The notes under the pieces are model-generated. The model searched no databases. It worked only from the letters and a program-made list of their open reading frames with translations, and had not been told where the DNA came from. A DNA stretch of 48,261 bases from Bacillus sp. 2B10 (lineage in GTDB: Bacteria; Pseudomonadota; Alphaproteobacteria; Sphingomonadales; Sphingomonadaceae), in the NCBI GenBank assembly GCA_003946805.1, contig RPSH01000028.1:1-48261 (forward strand), written 5' to 3'. This document shows, piece by piece, positions 8,666-16,643 of this stretch (position 1 is its first letter; each line of letters opens with the position of its first letter). The position numbers and the translations under genes are program-made.

Positions 8666-9559
8666 ATGCAGCGTGAAGAGCTGGGCAATCTGGCCCTGTT
8701 CCTGGCCGTTGCGGAGGAGCGCAGCTTTACCAAAGCGGCGGCGAAACTCGGCATTTCGCAGTCGGCGCTCAGTCACACGATGCGCCGTCTCGAAGCGAAG
8801 CTGGGTCTGCGATTGCTGACCCGGACGACGAGGAGCGTCGCTCCGACCGAAGCCGGCGAACGTCTGATCGAGACCTTGCGCCCCGCCCTGGAGGACATCG
8901 GCGACCGGCTGGCATCGCTGACCGAGCTGCGGGAGCGTCCGGCCGGCACCGTCAGGATCACCTCCAGCGCCCATGCCGCGCGAGCCGTGCTGTGGCCGGT
9001 CACCGACCGGCTGACCGCCGAAAACCCCGACATCAATGTCGAGATCAGTATCGACAACGGCCTCGTCGATATCGTCAGCGACCGGTTCGACGCCGGCGTT
9101 CGGCTGGGCGAGCGACTGGATCAGGACATGATCGCGGTGCCCATCAGCCCCCGGCTGCGCATGGCCGCGTTCGCCGCACCGGGCTATCTGGACCAGCACG
9201 GAACGCCGCAGACCCCCTATGATCTGGCGGAGCACAATTGCATCAGCCTGCGGATGGCGACGTCGGGTGGTCTATATGCCTGGGAGTTCGAGCGCGACGG
9301 CAAGGAACTGAAGGTCAGGACGAAGGGGCAGCTCGTGTTCAACGACGCCGACATGGTCGTCGCCGCGGCGTTGGCCGGACGCGGTATCGCGTTCACGATC
9401 GAGGGGCATGTCGATCGCCACTTTGCCGCCGGATCCCTTGTCAGGGTTCTGGAGGACTGGTGCGAACCGTTCGACGGCTATTACCTCTATTACCCCAGCC
9501 GGCGACAACCATCCCCCGCCTTCACGTTGATGCTGGAAGCGCTGCGTTACCGCGCCTGA
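8666..9559 (+). CDS. LysR-family transcriptional regulator (paralog 1)
   Basis: A 297-residue regulator. The winged helix-turn-helix is at residues 4-63 (SFTKAAAKLGISQSALSHTM) and the periplasmic-binding-protein-like effector domain at about 92-295. It is the same length as, and similar along its whole length to, the regulator at 29833-30726, with shared blocks such as RTTRSVAPTEAG, FDAGVRLGE, DMIAVPI and GGLYAWEFE. It is transcribed away from the aldehyde-oxidoreductase operon and so is the likely regulator of that operon, with an aromatic or aldehyde effector as a guess. It ends facing a large inverted repeat. Confidence 0.9.
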   Translation: MQREELGNLALFLAVAEERSFTKAAAKLGISQSALSHTMRRLEAKLGLRLLTRTTRSVAPTEAGERLIETLRPALEDIGDRLASLTELRERPAGTVRITSSAHAARAVLWPVTDRLTAENPDINVEISIDNGLVDIVSDRFDAGVRLGERLDQDMIAVPISPRLRMAAFAAPGYLDQHGTPQTPYDLAEHNCISLRMATSGGLYAWEFERDGKELKVRTKGQLVFNDADMVVAAALAGRGIAFTIEGHVDRHFAAGSLVRVLEDWCEPFDGYYLYYPSRRQPSPAFTLMLEALRYRA

Positions 9560-9581
9560 TGCGACAGGTGGCGAACCTAGA

Positions 9582-9719
9582 GCCGATCGACATTCAGCCC
9601 TGACGGCCTGCAAACGGCGGTTCTGCGCGCTTCCGGTGCTCACGTACCGGTAGTACGCTGCGCTCCGGGTCACGCAAAACCACCGTTTTCGGCACGCCAT
9701 CTTCTGAATGTCGATCGGC
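9582..9719. repeat. Long inverted repeat between convergent genes
   Basis: Perfect 16-base outer arms (9582-9597 and 9704-9719, GCCGATCGACATTCAG and its complement) enclose imperfect inner arms around CACGTACC/GGTAGTACG. The element would fold into a long hairpin. It fills the gap between lysR (+) and the rhaT-like gene (-), so it may terminate both transcripts. The inner sequence resembles a dispersed repeat of sphingomonads (from memory). Confidence 0.7.
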
Positions 9720-9724
9720 CCTGG

Positions 9725-10780
9725 TCACCCAACCATATTGCCGTAACCGATGACGATCGTGGCGAGGATCAGCAGCGCGACCCCGGCCCAGACCATGACG
9801 CGGGTGGCGGGCGCGGCGTCCTTCCACTCCTTCAGCGCGAAGCCCCAGAGCGTGCCGAAGATGATGATCGACGCCATGTGCAGCGTCCAGCTGGAAAAGC
9901 CGAACTTGCCCATCTGGCTCTCGCCCATGGTGTAGAAGAAGAACTGGAAATACCACGCCGTCCCCGCCAGCGCGCACAGGGCGAAGTTGCGGGCCATCGG
10001 CGCGCCTGCCGCCTTGCCGCGACCGAACCATTCGCTGCCGCTGCGGTTGCGGACGATCAGGATCGTACACCACACCGCGTTGGTCAGCAGCCCGCCGAAC
10101 ATGACGAGGCACAGCACCGGCAGCCCGGTCCACAGCGGCCCGGTCCCTGCCGCCGCCGACAGCGCCTTGATCGGTTCGCCCGCCGCGAGGCCGAAGGCGA
10201 AGCAGGCCGACATGATCCCGGCGAAGATCGCGACGGCGAGCCCCTTGCGGAAATCGAATTCGGCAACCGCCGCCGCCTTCTGTTCGGGGGACAGCGCCTG
10301 ATCCTTCTTCGCGCCGGCCATGGCGACGACGACGATCCCGGCGAGCGTCAGGGCGAGGCCGAGCAGGATGATGTTGCCCGACACCGTGTCGAGCAGCTTG
10401 GCAGAGAAATCCCCGGCAAACAGCGGCGGGATCAGCGTGCCGAACACGGTACACAGCCCCAGCACGACCGCCATGCCCAGCGACAGGCCGAGATAGCGCA
10501 TGACCAGCCCATAGCCCAGGCCGCCGAAACCCCAGAGGATCCCGAAGAAGATCGGCCAGAGCAACGTCGGCGAAGGTGTCGCGGAGAGGACGCCCAGCAG
10601 GTCGTTGGTCTGGATCGAGGCGAAGAACCAGGGTGCCAGGAGCCAGGAGAAAATGCCGCCGGTCAGCCAGTAGATCTCCCACGACCAGCGCTTCACCCCG
10701 CGATAGGGGACGTAGAAGCTGGCGGAGGCGAAGCCGCCGAGCCAGTGATAGAGGACGCCGGTCAGCGGATTGGGGGTCAT
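9725..10780 (-). CDS. rhaT: RhaT-type L-rhamnose/H+ symporter
   Basis: A 351-residue membrane protein with about ten hydrophobic segments and typical RhaT features (SFYVPYRGVKRWSWEIYW near the start, TNAVWCTILIVRN, ending in a hydrophobic helix). It imports L-rhamnose or a related deoxysugar across the inner membrane. Length matches E. coli RhaT (344). The start ATG at 10780 overlaps the stop of the DUF4861 gene (ATGA). In this locus it would take up rhamnose released from a rhamnose-uronate polysaccharide. No rhamnose catabolic enzymes are in the window, so substrate is inferred from family. Confidence 0.85.
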   Translation of the reverse strand: MTPNPLTGVLYHWLGGFASASFYVPYRGVKRWSWEIYWLTGGIFSWLLAPWFFASIQTNDLLGVLSATPSPTLLWPIFFGILWGFGGLGYGLVMRYLGLSLGMAVVLGLCTVFGTLIPPLFAGDFSAKLLDTVSGNIILLGLALTLAGIVVVAMAGAKKDQALSPEQKAAAVAEFDFRKGLAVAIFAGIMSACFAFGLAAGEPIKALSAAAGTGPLWTGLPVLCLVMFGGLLTNAVWCTILIVRNRSGSEWFGRGKAAGAPMARNFALCALAGTAWYFQFFFYTMGESQMGKFGFSSWTLHMASIIIFGTLWGFALKEWKDAAPATRVMVWAGVALLILATIVIGYGNMVG

Positions 10781-11715
10781 CGGGTCTGGCCTGTTCGGGT
10801 TGCGGGCTGGAAGTCGAGCGGGGCGCGTCGCGCATGGTCTGTCCATGCCGCCGCCGACCGGAACCCGCCGACGCCGCGGCTCCACGCCGATCCGGCGTAA
10901 TAGACGAAGGGGCGGGCGGGGACGGCGTTCAGCAGGATCAGGTAATTGTCCGCATCCTGACGGATATCGACGATCGCGGCGGGATCGACGCGAAGGGCGA
11001 GCCCCAGCGTGCCGTGGTCGGCGTTTTCGGGTCCCCAGAGCGCGATCAGGCCGCGGGCGCGGTCGATCGTCACCGTCGGATTGTCGCCGCCCGCGCGCTT
11101 CGACAGGCCGATGCCGATCGTCAGCGGACCCGCCCGGTCCGAGCGGATGGTCGATTCCATGCGCGTGAAATGGGTGCCCATCGGCAGGCTGAAGCGCCGC
11201 GTTTCCCAGACCCGCCGACCGACATCGACCGGCCATGGCGCATAGTCCACTTCGAACGATGCGACCCGCCCTCCGGTCCGGAGGATGCGATGGGCGACGA
11301 AATTGCGCGAAGTCCACAGCTTGTTGTCGAACCAGATGCCTAGGCCGCCCATGCCGCGACTGCTGCCGACATGGTAGAAATCGATACCCTCGCCATGAAA
11401 GGCGTGCTGGTCGCCGGTGCGCAGTTGCCGGTCCATGAACGGCCGTGCGACATTCTTTCCCCAGGCGTCGATGCCCGAGCCGGACGGCGGCTCGACCGCT
11501 TCGAGCGCATGGCCGTAGATGCGGTGCGCCGTCCGGTCGTTTTCCCACAACAGGTCGTCATGGCGATAATCGGCGAGGATCACGCGCGCGCCCGGCGTCC
11601 GGTCGGCGGCGGGTGGTTCGGGCAGGGGGCCGACGACCGGCGGGAGCGGTGCATCCTGCCCCGGCGCGGCGGCGGCTGCGGTCAGGAGAGCGAGCAGGGC
11701 GATCGATCGGCGCAT
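10777..11715 (-). CDS. DUF4861 family exported protein
   Basis: A 312-residue protein with a signal peptide (MRRSIALLALLTAAAAAPGQ) and the DUF4861 body (DLLWENDRTAHRIYG, then GIDAWGKNV, then FHGEGIDFYHVGSSRG). The biochemical role of the family is not established to my knowledge; its members occur in polysaccharide utilization loci. AGGGACC precedes the ATG at 11715. It is coupled to the RhaT-like gene and divergent from the MFS-GH105-kduI operon, which supports a part in pectin-like or ulvan-like sugar use, possibly as a carbohydrate-binding or lyase-like protein. Confidence 0.75.
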   Translation of the reverse strand: MRRSIALLALLTAAAAAPGQDAPLPPVVGPLPEPPAADRTPGARVILADYRHDDLLWENDRTAHRIYGHALEAVEPPSGSGIDAWGKNVARPFMDRQLRTGDQHAFHGEGIDFYHVGSSRGMGGLGIWFDNKLWTSRNFVAHRILRTGGRVASFEVDYAPWPVDVGRRVWETRRFSLPMGTHFTRMESTIRSDRAGPLTIGIGLSKRAGGDNPTVTIDRARGLIALWGPENADHGTLGLALRVDPAAIVDIRQDADNYLILLNAVPARPFVYYAGSAWSRGVGGFRSAAAWTDHARRAPLDFQPATRTGQTR

Positions 11716-11760
11716 TCGGGTGGGTCCCTGCGGGTTGAGGGCCAAGCGTAGCGCGAAAGA

Positions 11761-11773
11761 ATTGATAGGACAA
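11761..11773 (+). promoter_or_regulatory. Candidate GntR/FadR operator, copy 1
   Basis: ATTGATAGGACAA matches the motif ATTGGTAGGATAA at 11 of 13 positions. It lies 45 bases upstream of the DUF4861 start. Read toward that gene it is TTGTCCTATCAAT, the same orientation that copy 2 has toward the MFS gene. Confidence 0.4.
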
Positions 11774-11963
11774 CTGGTCGCGTGCTGCCTCCATGCTGTT
11801 CGATGTCAGCGGTGGTCGGAATGTGATGACTTTGGCGTGCAGGAATGGTCGATCAGCCGGGGCGGAGCAGGACGACAGGACGAACCCGATAGGGCGGCGC
11901 GCGCGGTCGCAGCGTCCGCCGCGTTTCCATTCTTTCGGGGAGCGGTTGACAGTGCGGAAATAG

Positions 11964-11976
11964 TTATCCTACCAAT
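11964..11976 (-). promoter_or_regulatory. Candidate GntR/FadR operator, copy 2
   Basis: TTATCCTACCAAT lies 35 bases before the MFS transporter start and is the exact reverse complement of the 13-mer just after the GntR gene (20363-20375). The pair within this divergent promoter suggests one regulator controls both transcripts. Confidence 0.45.
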
Positions 11977-12011
11977 TATGGCGACCGGAACGATCCGGTG
12001 GGGAGGGTGCC

Positions 12012-13298
12012 GTGACCGGAACGAGCAGCACGATGGCGACCAGAGCCGGATCGTATCGCTGGACGATCTGCGCCCTGCTGTTCGCCGCGACGGCCATCAA
12101 CTATATCGACCGGCAGATGATCGGCGTGCTCAAGCCGCTGCTGCAAGCCGACCTGGGCTGGAGCGAGCGGCAATATGCCGACATCGTGTTCTGGTTCCAG
12201 GCGGCCTATGCCATCGGCTTCCTCGGCATCGGCCGGTTCATCGATCTGGTCGGACCGCGTATCGGCTATGCACTGGCGTTCGGTTTCTGGACGCTGGCCC
12301 ATATGGCGCACGGCATGGTCAACAGCGTCGTGCAGTTCGCGGCGGTGCGCTTCGCACTGGGGCTGGGCGAGTCCGGCAATTTCCCGGCGGGGCTGAAGGT
12401 CGTCGCCGAATGGTTTCCGCAGAAGGAGCGGGCGTTCGCGGTCGGCCTGTTCAATGCCGGGGCGAATGTCGGTGCGATCGTGACGCCGCTGCTCGTGCCG
12501 GCGATCGCGCTGACCTATGGCTGGCGGATGGCGTTCATCGCGACGGGCGCGTTCAGCATCGTGTGGCTGGTGGCGTGGGTCGCGATCTATCGCCGGCCGC
12601 GCGAGCACGTCCGGGTCGGCGCGGCCGAGCTGGCGCTGATCGAGAGCGATCCGATCGCGCCGGCCGGGCATCTGCCGTGGCGGCGGCTGTTCGCGCGGCG
12701 CGAGACCTGGGCCTATGGAATCGCCAAGTTCATGACCGATCCGATCTGGTGGATGTTCCTGTTCTGGCTGCCCGATTTCCTCGGCAAGCGCTATGGCCTC
12801 GACCTGAAGGGCTACGGCCCGCCGCTGGTCGCGATCTATGTCCTGTCCGATCTGGGCAGCGTTGCCGGCGGATGGATGTCGTCGCGGTTGATGGCACGCG
12901 GCCGCAGCGCGAACGTGGCGCGCAAGCTGACCATGCTGGTCTGCGCACTGGCGGTGCTGCCGATCGTGACCGTGCAATATGTCGACCATCTGTGGGGCGC
13001 GGTGTTGCTGATCGGCCTGGCCACCGCCGGGCATCAGGCGTTCTCGGCCAACCTGCTGACGCTGCCGTCCGACCTGTTCCCGCGCGCCGCCGTCGCGTCG
13101 GTGGTCGGCATCGGCGGCACGGCGGGCGCGATCGGGGGCATGCTCATCGCGCAGTTCGTCGGCCATGTGCTGGAGGCGACCGGTAGCTATGCTCCGATCT
13201 TTGCCGTAGCGGGCAGCGCCTATCTGCTGGCGTTGCTCGCCATCCATCTGCTCAGCCCGCGTCTGACCCCGGTGCATATCCCCATTGTGGAGAAGTGA
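12012..13298 (+). CDS. MFS transporter, ExuT-type (hexuronate/anion symporter family)
   Basis: A 428-residue transporter with twelve predicted membrane segments and the signature of the anion:cation symporter group (INYIDRQMIGVLKPLL near the start, GLGESGNFPAGLKVVAEWF in the middle). Family members such as ExuT import galacturonate and glucuronate. Here it would take up unsaturated uronates or uronic acids released outside the cytoplasm. The GTG start at 12012 has GGGAGGG 4 bases upstream; an ATG at 12033 is an alternative. It is followed after one base by the GH105 gene and then kduI, so the three are an operon. Confidence 0.85.
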   Translation: MTGTSSTMATRAGSYRWTICALLFAATAINYIDRQMIGVLKPLLQADLGWSERQYADIVFWFQAAYAIGFLGIGRFIDLVGPRIGYALAFGFWTLAHMAHGMVNSVVQFAAVRFALGLGESGNFPAGLKVVAEWFPQKERAFAVGLFNAGANVGAIVTPLLVPAIALTYGWRMAFIATGAFSIVWLVAWVAIYRRPREHVRVGAAELALIESDPIAPAGHLPWRRLFARRETWAYGIAKFMTDPIWWMFLFWLPDFLGKRYGLDLKGYGPPLVAIYVLSDLGSVAGGWMSSRLMARGRSANVARKLTMLVCALAVLPIVTVQYVDHLWGAVLLIGLATAGHQAFSANLLTLPSDLFPRAAVASVVGIGGTAGAIGGMLIAQFVGHVLEATGSYAPIFAVAGSAYLLALLAIHLLSPRLTPVHIPIVEK

Positions 13299-13299
13299 G

Positions 13300-14454
13300 A
13301 TGAAGAGCGTATCGTTGTTGGCGCTGGTCCTCGCGGGGCTGCCGGCCGCGGTGCCGGCGCAGGCGCCGGCATCGGCCACCGCCCCGGCGCAGCAGCCGCT
13401 GGTGCTGGCCGAAAAGGTCGCGGGGTGGCAACTGGCGCGGATGGGCGACCTGTCGCAGGTGTCGCGGGTAACCGACGAGACCGCGCGCCCGCGCAGCTGG
13501 GAACAGGCGGTGTTCTGGGTCGGCATGACCGCGCTGGCCGATGCCGGGGCACCGCCCGCGATCGGGCAGGCGGTGCAGGCGATGGGCCGGCGCAACGAAT
13601 GGCAACCGGGGCACCGGCCGTTCTTCGCCGACGATCATGTCATCACCCAAAGCTATCTATGGGCGGCGAAGCACGGTGCGGGCGCGGCGGCGATCGCCCC
13701 GACCAGGGCGACGTTCGACAAGGTGCTGGCGCAGCAGCCGCGCGTCCACCTGTCCTTCTACGTCCCGCCATCGGGTTATGGCGATACCGCCTGCCTGTCG
13801 CGGTGGTGCTGGTGCGACGCGCTGTTCATGGCGCCGCCCGCGATGCTCGAACTGGCGCGGCAGACCGGGGATGCGCGCTATCGCACCCATGCGATGTCCG
13901 AATGGTGGGCAACGACCGATTTCCTGTACGACGAACAGGAGAAGCTGTTCTTTCGCGACAGCCGCTTCTTCGAACGGCGCGACGACAAGGGGCGCAAGCT
14001 GTTCTGGTCGCGCGGCAATGGCTGGGTCTTTGCCGGCATCGCCCGGTCGCTGCCGCTGCTGCCCAAGGGGAGCGCCGACGCGGTGCGGATGACCGCGCTG
14101 TACCGCGCGATGGCGAAGCGGATCGCGGCGTTGCAGAAGCCCGATGGCTATTGGGCACCGTCGCTGCTGGCGCCGGAGGGTTCGCCGCCCGAAACCAGCG
14201 GCACCGGCTTCTTCACCTATGGCCTTGCCTGGGGGATCAATGCCGGGCTGATCGACCGGGCGGCCTATGAACCGGTCGTGCGGCGGGGCTGGGCGGCGCT
14301 GGAACGCGCCGTGCAGCCCGATGGCAAGCTGGGGTATGTGCAGCAGGTCAGCGACCGGCCCGAACAGGTCGCGGCGGGCGATACGCAATATTACGGGGTC
14401 GGTGCGCTGTTGCTGGCGGCGACCGAGGTCGCCCGGCTGAACGGCAAGCGTTGA
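13300..14454 (+). CDS. GH88/GH105 unsaturated uronyl hydrolase, exported
   Basis: A 384-residue protein with a signal peptide (MKSVSLLALVLAGLPAAVPAQ) and an (alpha/alpha)6-barrel hydrolase of the GH88/GH105 group. Key features are the DDHVITQSYLW segment at 111-121 and the catalytic acid Asp173 in CWCDALFM; RGNGWV and ETSGTGFFTYGLAWGIN are family blocks. These enzymes remove the 4,5-unsaturated uronic acid left by polysaccharide lyases, typically from rhamnogalacturonan or ulvan fragments. Its product, after non-enzymatic ring opening, is the substrate of KduI, encoded next. The precise linkage specificity cannot be read from sequence. Confidence 0.88.
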   Translation: MKSVSLLALVLAGLPAAVPAQAPASATAPAQQPLVLAEKVAGWQLARMGDLSQVSRVTDETARPRSWEQAVFWVGMTALADAGAPPAIGQAVQAMGRRNEWQPGHRPFFADDHVITQSYLWAAKHGAGAAAIAPTRATFDKVLAQQPRVHLSFYVPPSGYGDTACLSRWCWCDALFMAPPAMLELARQTGDARYRTHAMSEWWATTDFLYDEQEKLFFRDSRFFERRDDKGRKLFWSRGNGWVFAGIARSLPLLPKGSADAVRMTALYRAMAKRIAALQKPDGYWAPSLLAPEGSPPETSGTGFFTYGLAWGINAGLIDRAAYEPVVRRGWAALERAVQPDGKLGYVQQVSDRPEQVAAGDTQYYGVGALLLAATEVARLNGKR

Positions 14455-14456
14455 GC

Positions 14457-15290
14457 ATGTTCGAACGGACCTATCACCCCACGCACCCGGCGATGATGGC
14501 GGGGGCGAGCAACGCCGATCTGGCCGGACAGCACCGGATCGACGACCTGTTCCGCGACGGCGAACTGGTGCTGGTCTATTCGCATGGCGAGCGGTTCGTG
14601 ATCGGCGCGGCGGTGCCGGGTGCGGGGTCGCTGCGCCTGCCCGACCAGACCGAGCCGGCGAGCGCCGCCGGGCTGCCGCTGCTCGACCGGCGCGAGCTGG
14701 GGGTGGTGCAGGTCGGCGGACGGGGAACGGTGACCGTCGACGGCGTGGCGACGATACTCGATGCCTGTGAGGCGCTGTACGTGCCGATGGGCAGTCGCGA
14801 GGTGACGTTTTCGGGGGAGGGCGCGCGCTTCTTCCTGCTGAGCGTGCCGGCGCACCGGGCCTTTGCGTTGCGCAAGGTCAGCGCCGCCGACGCGCCGCCG
14901 ATGCGACGGGGCGATGCCGCGACCGGCAATGCGCGGACGATCCATCAACTGATCCTGCCGCACCGCTGCGCCAGTGCGGCGCTGTGTCTGGGCATCACCA
15001 TCCTCGATCCGGGCAGCGTGTGGAACACCATGCCGCCGCACGTTCACGACCGGCGCAGCGAGGTGTACCTGTATTTCGGGCTGGGGCCGGGCGAGCGAGT
15101 GATGCACTATATGGGCCGGCCCGACGCGATGCGGCATATCGTCGTCGGCAACGAACAGGTCGTGCTGTCACCGCCATGGTCGGTGCATATGGGGGTGGGC
15201 ACGCGCGCCTATGGCTTCGTCTGGGCGATGGCGGGCGAGAATCTGGATTACGAGGATATGGACGTCGCCGACGTGGCGACGCTGCGATAG
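14457..15290 (+). CDS. kduI: 4-deoxy-L-threo-5-hexosulose-uronate ketol-isomerase
   Basis: A 277-residue double-cupin isomerase, the length of E. coli KduI (278). The zinc ligands are all in place: His195, His197, Glu202 (PPHVHDRRSEVYLYF) and His244 (PWSVHMGVGTR). It converts 5-keto-4-deoxyuronate, formed from unsaturated uronic acid, into 3-deoxy-D-glycero-2,5-hexodiulosonate. KduD, the following reductase, is not in the window and must be elsewhere. The start is ATG 14457, two bases after the GH105 stop. A TTG at 14451 is a weaker alternative. Confidence 0.93.
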   Translation: MFERTYHPTHPAMMAGASNADLAGQHRIDDLFRDGELVLVYSHGERFVIGAAVPGAGSLRLPDQTEPASAAGLPLLDRRELGVVQVGGRGTVTVDGVATILDACEALYVPMGSREVTFSGEGARFFLLSVPAHRAFALRKVSAADAPPMRRGDAATGNARTIHQLILPHRCASAALCLGITILDPGSVWNTMPPHVHDRRSEVYLYFGLGPGERVMHYMGRPDAMRHIVVGNEQVVLSPPWSVHMGVGTRAYGFVWAMAGENLDYEDMDVADVATLR

Positions 15291-15303
15291 GGGCGACGCG
15301 CCG

Positions 15304-16578
15304 TCAGGGCAGGACCAGCCGCAGCGTCGTCGGTTCGGGAATGTCGCTAGTCGGCAGGTCGCGGTGCGGGGGACGGGTCGGCCACGCGATCGCCGCGCCA
15401 TCGGCCTCGACGGTGTTGAGCGTCATGCCGGGCGGGGTTGCGATCATGGGCGCCAGGCGATCGGCCAGCGTCGTGCCGGGGCGTTCGGCGACCCGCCCGA
15501 GGGTCGCTTCGTCGACGATCAGGTCGATCGGTGCGTTGTCGCGGCGGACGCGGATGCGCATGCGGCCGGGCGCGTCGGGGACCGCGCCCTCGACGAACAG
15601 GCGACTGTCGAGCGAGCCGCCGCCGCCGAAATCCCAGCGGAAACCGCGCCAGTCGCTGGCCTGTGCGATCCGCCAGCCCTTGCCTTCGAAGCGGGCGAGG
15701 AAGATCTGGGTGGATCCGTCGGCGACGAATTTGTGATAGGTGATGATCGGGCGGCGCTGGCGGTCGAAGCCGATCACGGTGTTGTTGTTGATCATGCCGG
15801 CGCGTTCGGGAACGGGATCGACGACCTCGGCGGCCTTCAGCGTGATCGGTAGCGCGAGCGGCGTGCCGTCGGCGCGGGTCCAGTAGATCAGGTCGCGGCT
15901 GACGGCATAGGACAGGTCGTGGTTGGTCGCGGCATCGGGCGTCTCGCGCCATACCCAGGCGAGGTGGAAGCGCCCGTCGGGACCGAGGGTCGGGCCGACG
16001 AAATAGGCGTTGCGCCGTCCCTCGCCATCGGCGAGCGGGGTGGCAAGCAAGGCGCTCCAGCGGCCGGTCGCGGCGTCGTAGCGGTTGTAGATCTCGTTGC
16101 CGTTGCCGCTGCCCCCGTCGCGATACTTGAAGGCCAGGCCGCCTGCGGCATCGGTCAGGAAGACCGGATAGGTCATGCGCCGTTCGCGCGACGCATCGAC
16201 CATCGTTGGAATACGGGCTAGGGTGCGCGGATCGCCCGGCCGCGTCGTGCGGTAATAGACCAGCGGGTCGTTGTGCAGGTTGGCGACGACATGGATCTGG
16301 CCCATGCGATCGACGGCGGCGGCGACATAATTGTGGCTGTCCCACCCGGTCCAGCTGTCGAGCCGGTGATAGACCCAGCTGGCGCCGTTGTCGCGCGCGC
16401 GGGTGGCGACGGTCAGCTGCCGGTTGGCATCGTAATAGGCGATGACCATCTGCCGCTGCGTCGTGACCAGCGCGAACCGGCTGTAATGCCCCGACCAGAC
16501 GCGGTCGATCGCTTCGAGTTTCGGCGGCGTCGGTTGCGCTGCGACCGGCGCGGCGAAGAGCAGGGCGGCAAGCAGCAT
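15304..16578 (-). CDS. BNR_4 repeat protein, polysaccharide-lyase-like (PL24/PL25-type fold), exported
   Basis: A 424-residue exported protein (signal MLLAALLFAAPVAAQ) built of beta-propeller blades of the BNR_4 type. The segment GWDSHNYVAAAVD followed by QIHVVANLHND is the conserved core that in PL24/PL25 ulvan lyases carries catalytic histidines. GGAG lies 6 bases before the ATG at 16578, and a GTG three bases earlier is possible. Ulvan lyases cut rhamnose-uronate bonds and leave an unsaturated uronyl end, the substrate class of the GH105 encoded nearby. No sulfatase gene is present, so a non-sulfated rhamnose-uronate polymer is possible. Lyase activity is inferred, not shown. Confidence 0.7.
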   Translation of the reverse strand: MLLAALLFAAPVAAQPTPPKLEAIDRVWSGHYSRFALVTTQRQMVIAYYDANRQLTVATRARDNGASWVYHRLDSWTGWDSHNYVAAAVDRMGQIHVVANLHNDPLVYYRTTRPGDPRTLARIPTMVDASRERRMTYPVFLTDAAGGLAFKYRDGGSGNGNEIYNRYDAATGRWSALLATPLADGEGRRNAYFVGPTLGPDGRFHLAWVWRETPDAATNHDLSYAVSRDLIYWTRADGTPLALPITLKAAEVVDPVPERAGMINNNTVIGFDRQRRPIITYHKFVADGSTQIFLARFEGKGWRIAQASDWRGFRWDFGGGGSLDSRLFVEGAVPDAPGRMRIRVRRDNAPIDLIVDEATLGRVAERPGTTLADRLAPMIATPPGMTLNTVEADGAAIAWPTRPPHRDLPTSDIPEPTTLRLVLP

Positions 16579-16643
16579 CACGGACTCCGGGCAAGGGGGC
16601 GGCGGCGCGGCGCGAACGCCGGCCGCCGTCAGGCTGGGGGATA

